Positions 63,859-64,000 of a stretch of DNA of 64,000 nt are shown in pieces. Position numbers and translations under genes: made by a program. The stretch comes from Pelomyxa schiedti (lineage: Eukaryota; Evosea; Pelobiontida; Pelomyxidae): NCBI GenBank assembly GCA_020536535.1, contig JAHLWZ010000864.1:1-64000 (forward strand), read 5' to 3'. The notes beneath the pieces are model-generated. The model searched no databases, was not told the DNA's origin, and saw nothing but the letters and a program-made list of their open reading frames with translations. Position 1 is the first letter of the stretch. Each line of letters starts with the position of its first letter.

Positions 63859-64000
63859 TTCACAGGGCTTTTTTTTTTTTCGTGGTCACCAAACGACTTT
63901 TGTTTCATATCGGGATAAAAATCGAAGCTTCTTTCCCGGAAATGGAAATTCTGTTTAAGTTAACGATGAGTACAAGGGCAAAGGCTTGTGTGTTGCCAAT
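63859..64000. other. 5' flank of the ARP-LIM gene, no gene seen
   Basis: Contains a T-run (63870-63880) and no clear open frame. It should include the ARP-LIM promoter. Confidence 0.4.

Overview
The window is nuclear DNA from an intron-rich, gene-dense unicellular eukaryote. The evidence is short spliceosomal introns (roughly 40-200 bp, mostly GT-AG), polyT/polyA-rich non-coding DNA, and a eukaryotic housekeeping set: RECQL4, GNL2/NOG2, DHX34, proteasome beta-1, PP5, importin-alpha and heterotrimeric G-alpha. The lineage cannot be fixed from this sequence. The mixture (RUS-family protein, G-alpha, VPS9 Rab GEF, bacterial-style GH31, GH39, an actin-related protein joined to LIM domains) would fit a free-living heterotrophic protist such as an amoebozoan, but that is a guess. 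TGA, TAA and TAG all end conserved genes, so the code is standard.

Layout. 0.7-4.7 kb holds a decayed Ty3/gypsy-type retroelement (minus strand), bracketed by three long near-perfect hairpins. 6-26.9 kb is a compact block of real genes: a coiled-coil protein (-), a RUS-family membrane protein (+), a RING protein (+), RECQL4 (-), a retropepsin-like/MYND protein (-), a BTB/T1 protein (-), GNL2 (-) and DHX34 (+). 27-43 kb continues with PSMB6 (-), a small unknown gene (-), a VPS9 Rab-GEF (+), PP5 (+), a GH31 glycosidase (-), importin-alpha (-), an unknown gene (+) and G-alpha (+). 43-48.5 kb holds weakly supported Tudor-like and unknown genes. 48.5-61.7 kb is mostly decayed: broken GH13 and GH39 genes, reverse-transcriptase-like scraps, and a truncated second copy of the importin-alpha 3' end. 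62-63.9 kb holds an intact actin-related protein ending in two LIM zinc domains (-).

Several neighbours are divergent with only about 200-320 bp between start codons (coiled-coil/RUS, GNL2/DHX34, unknown/VPS9, importin/unknown), so bidirectional promoters are likely. No operon-like functional cluster is apparent. Recognisable functions are genome maintenance, ribosome assembly, nuclear import, proteolysis, signalling and polysaccharide breakdown.

Assembly quality matters. There are three 100-N gaps. Two of them (11501-11600, 54788-54887) are flanked by identical 121-bp copies of the same sequence, which looks like unmerged contig overlap rather than biology. The third (37925-38024) cuts the 3' end of importin-alpha and the 5' end of GH31. 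The most novel items are the ARP-LIM fusion, the retropepsin-like/MYND gene and an importin-alpha with no visible importin-beta-binding domain.
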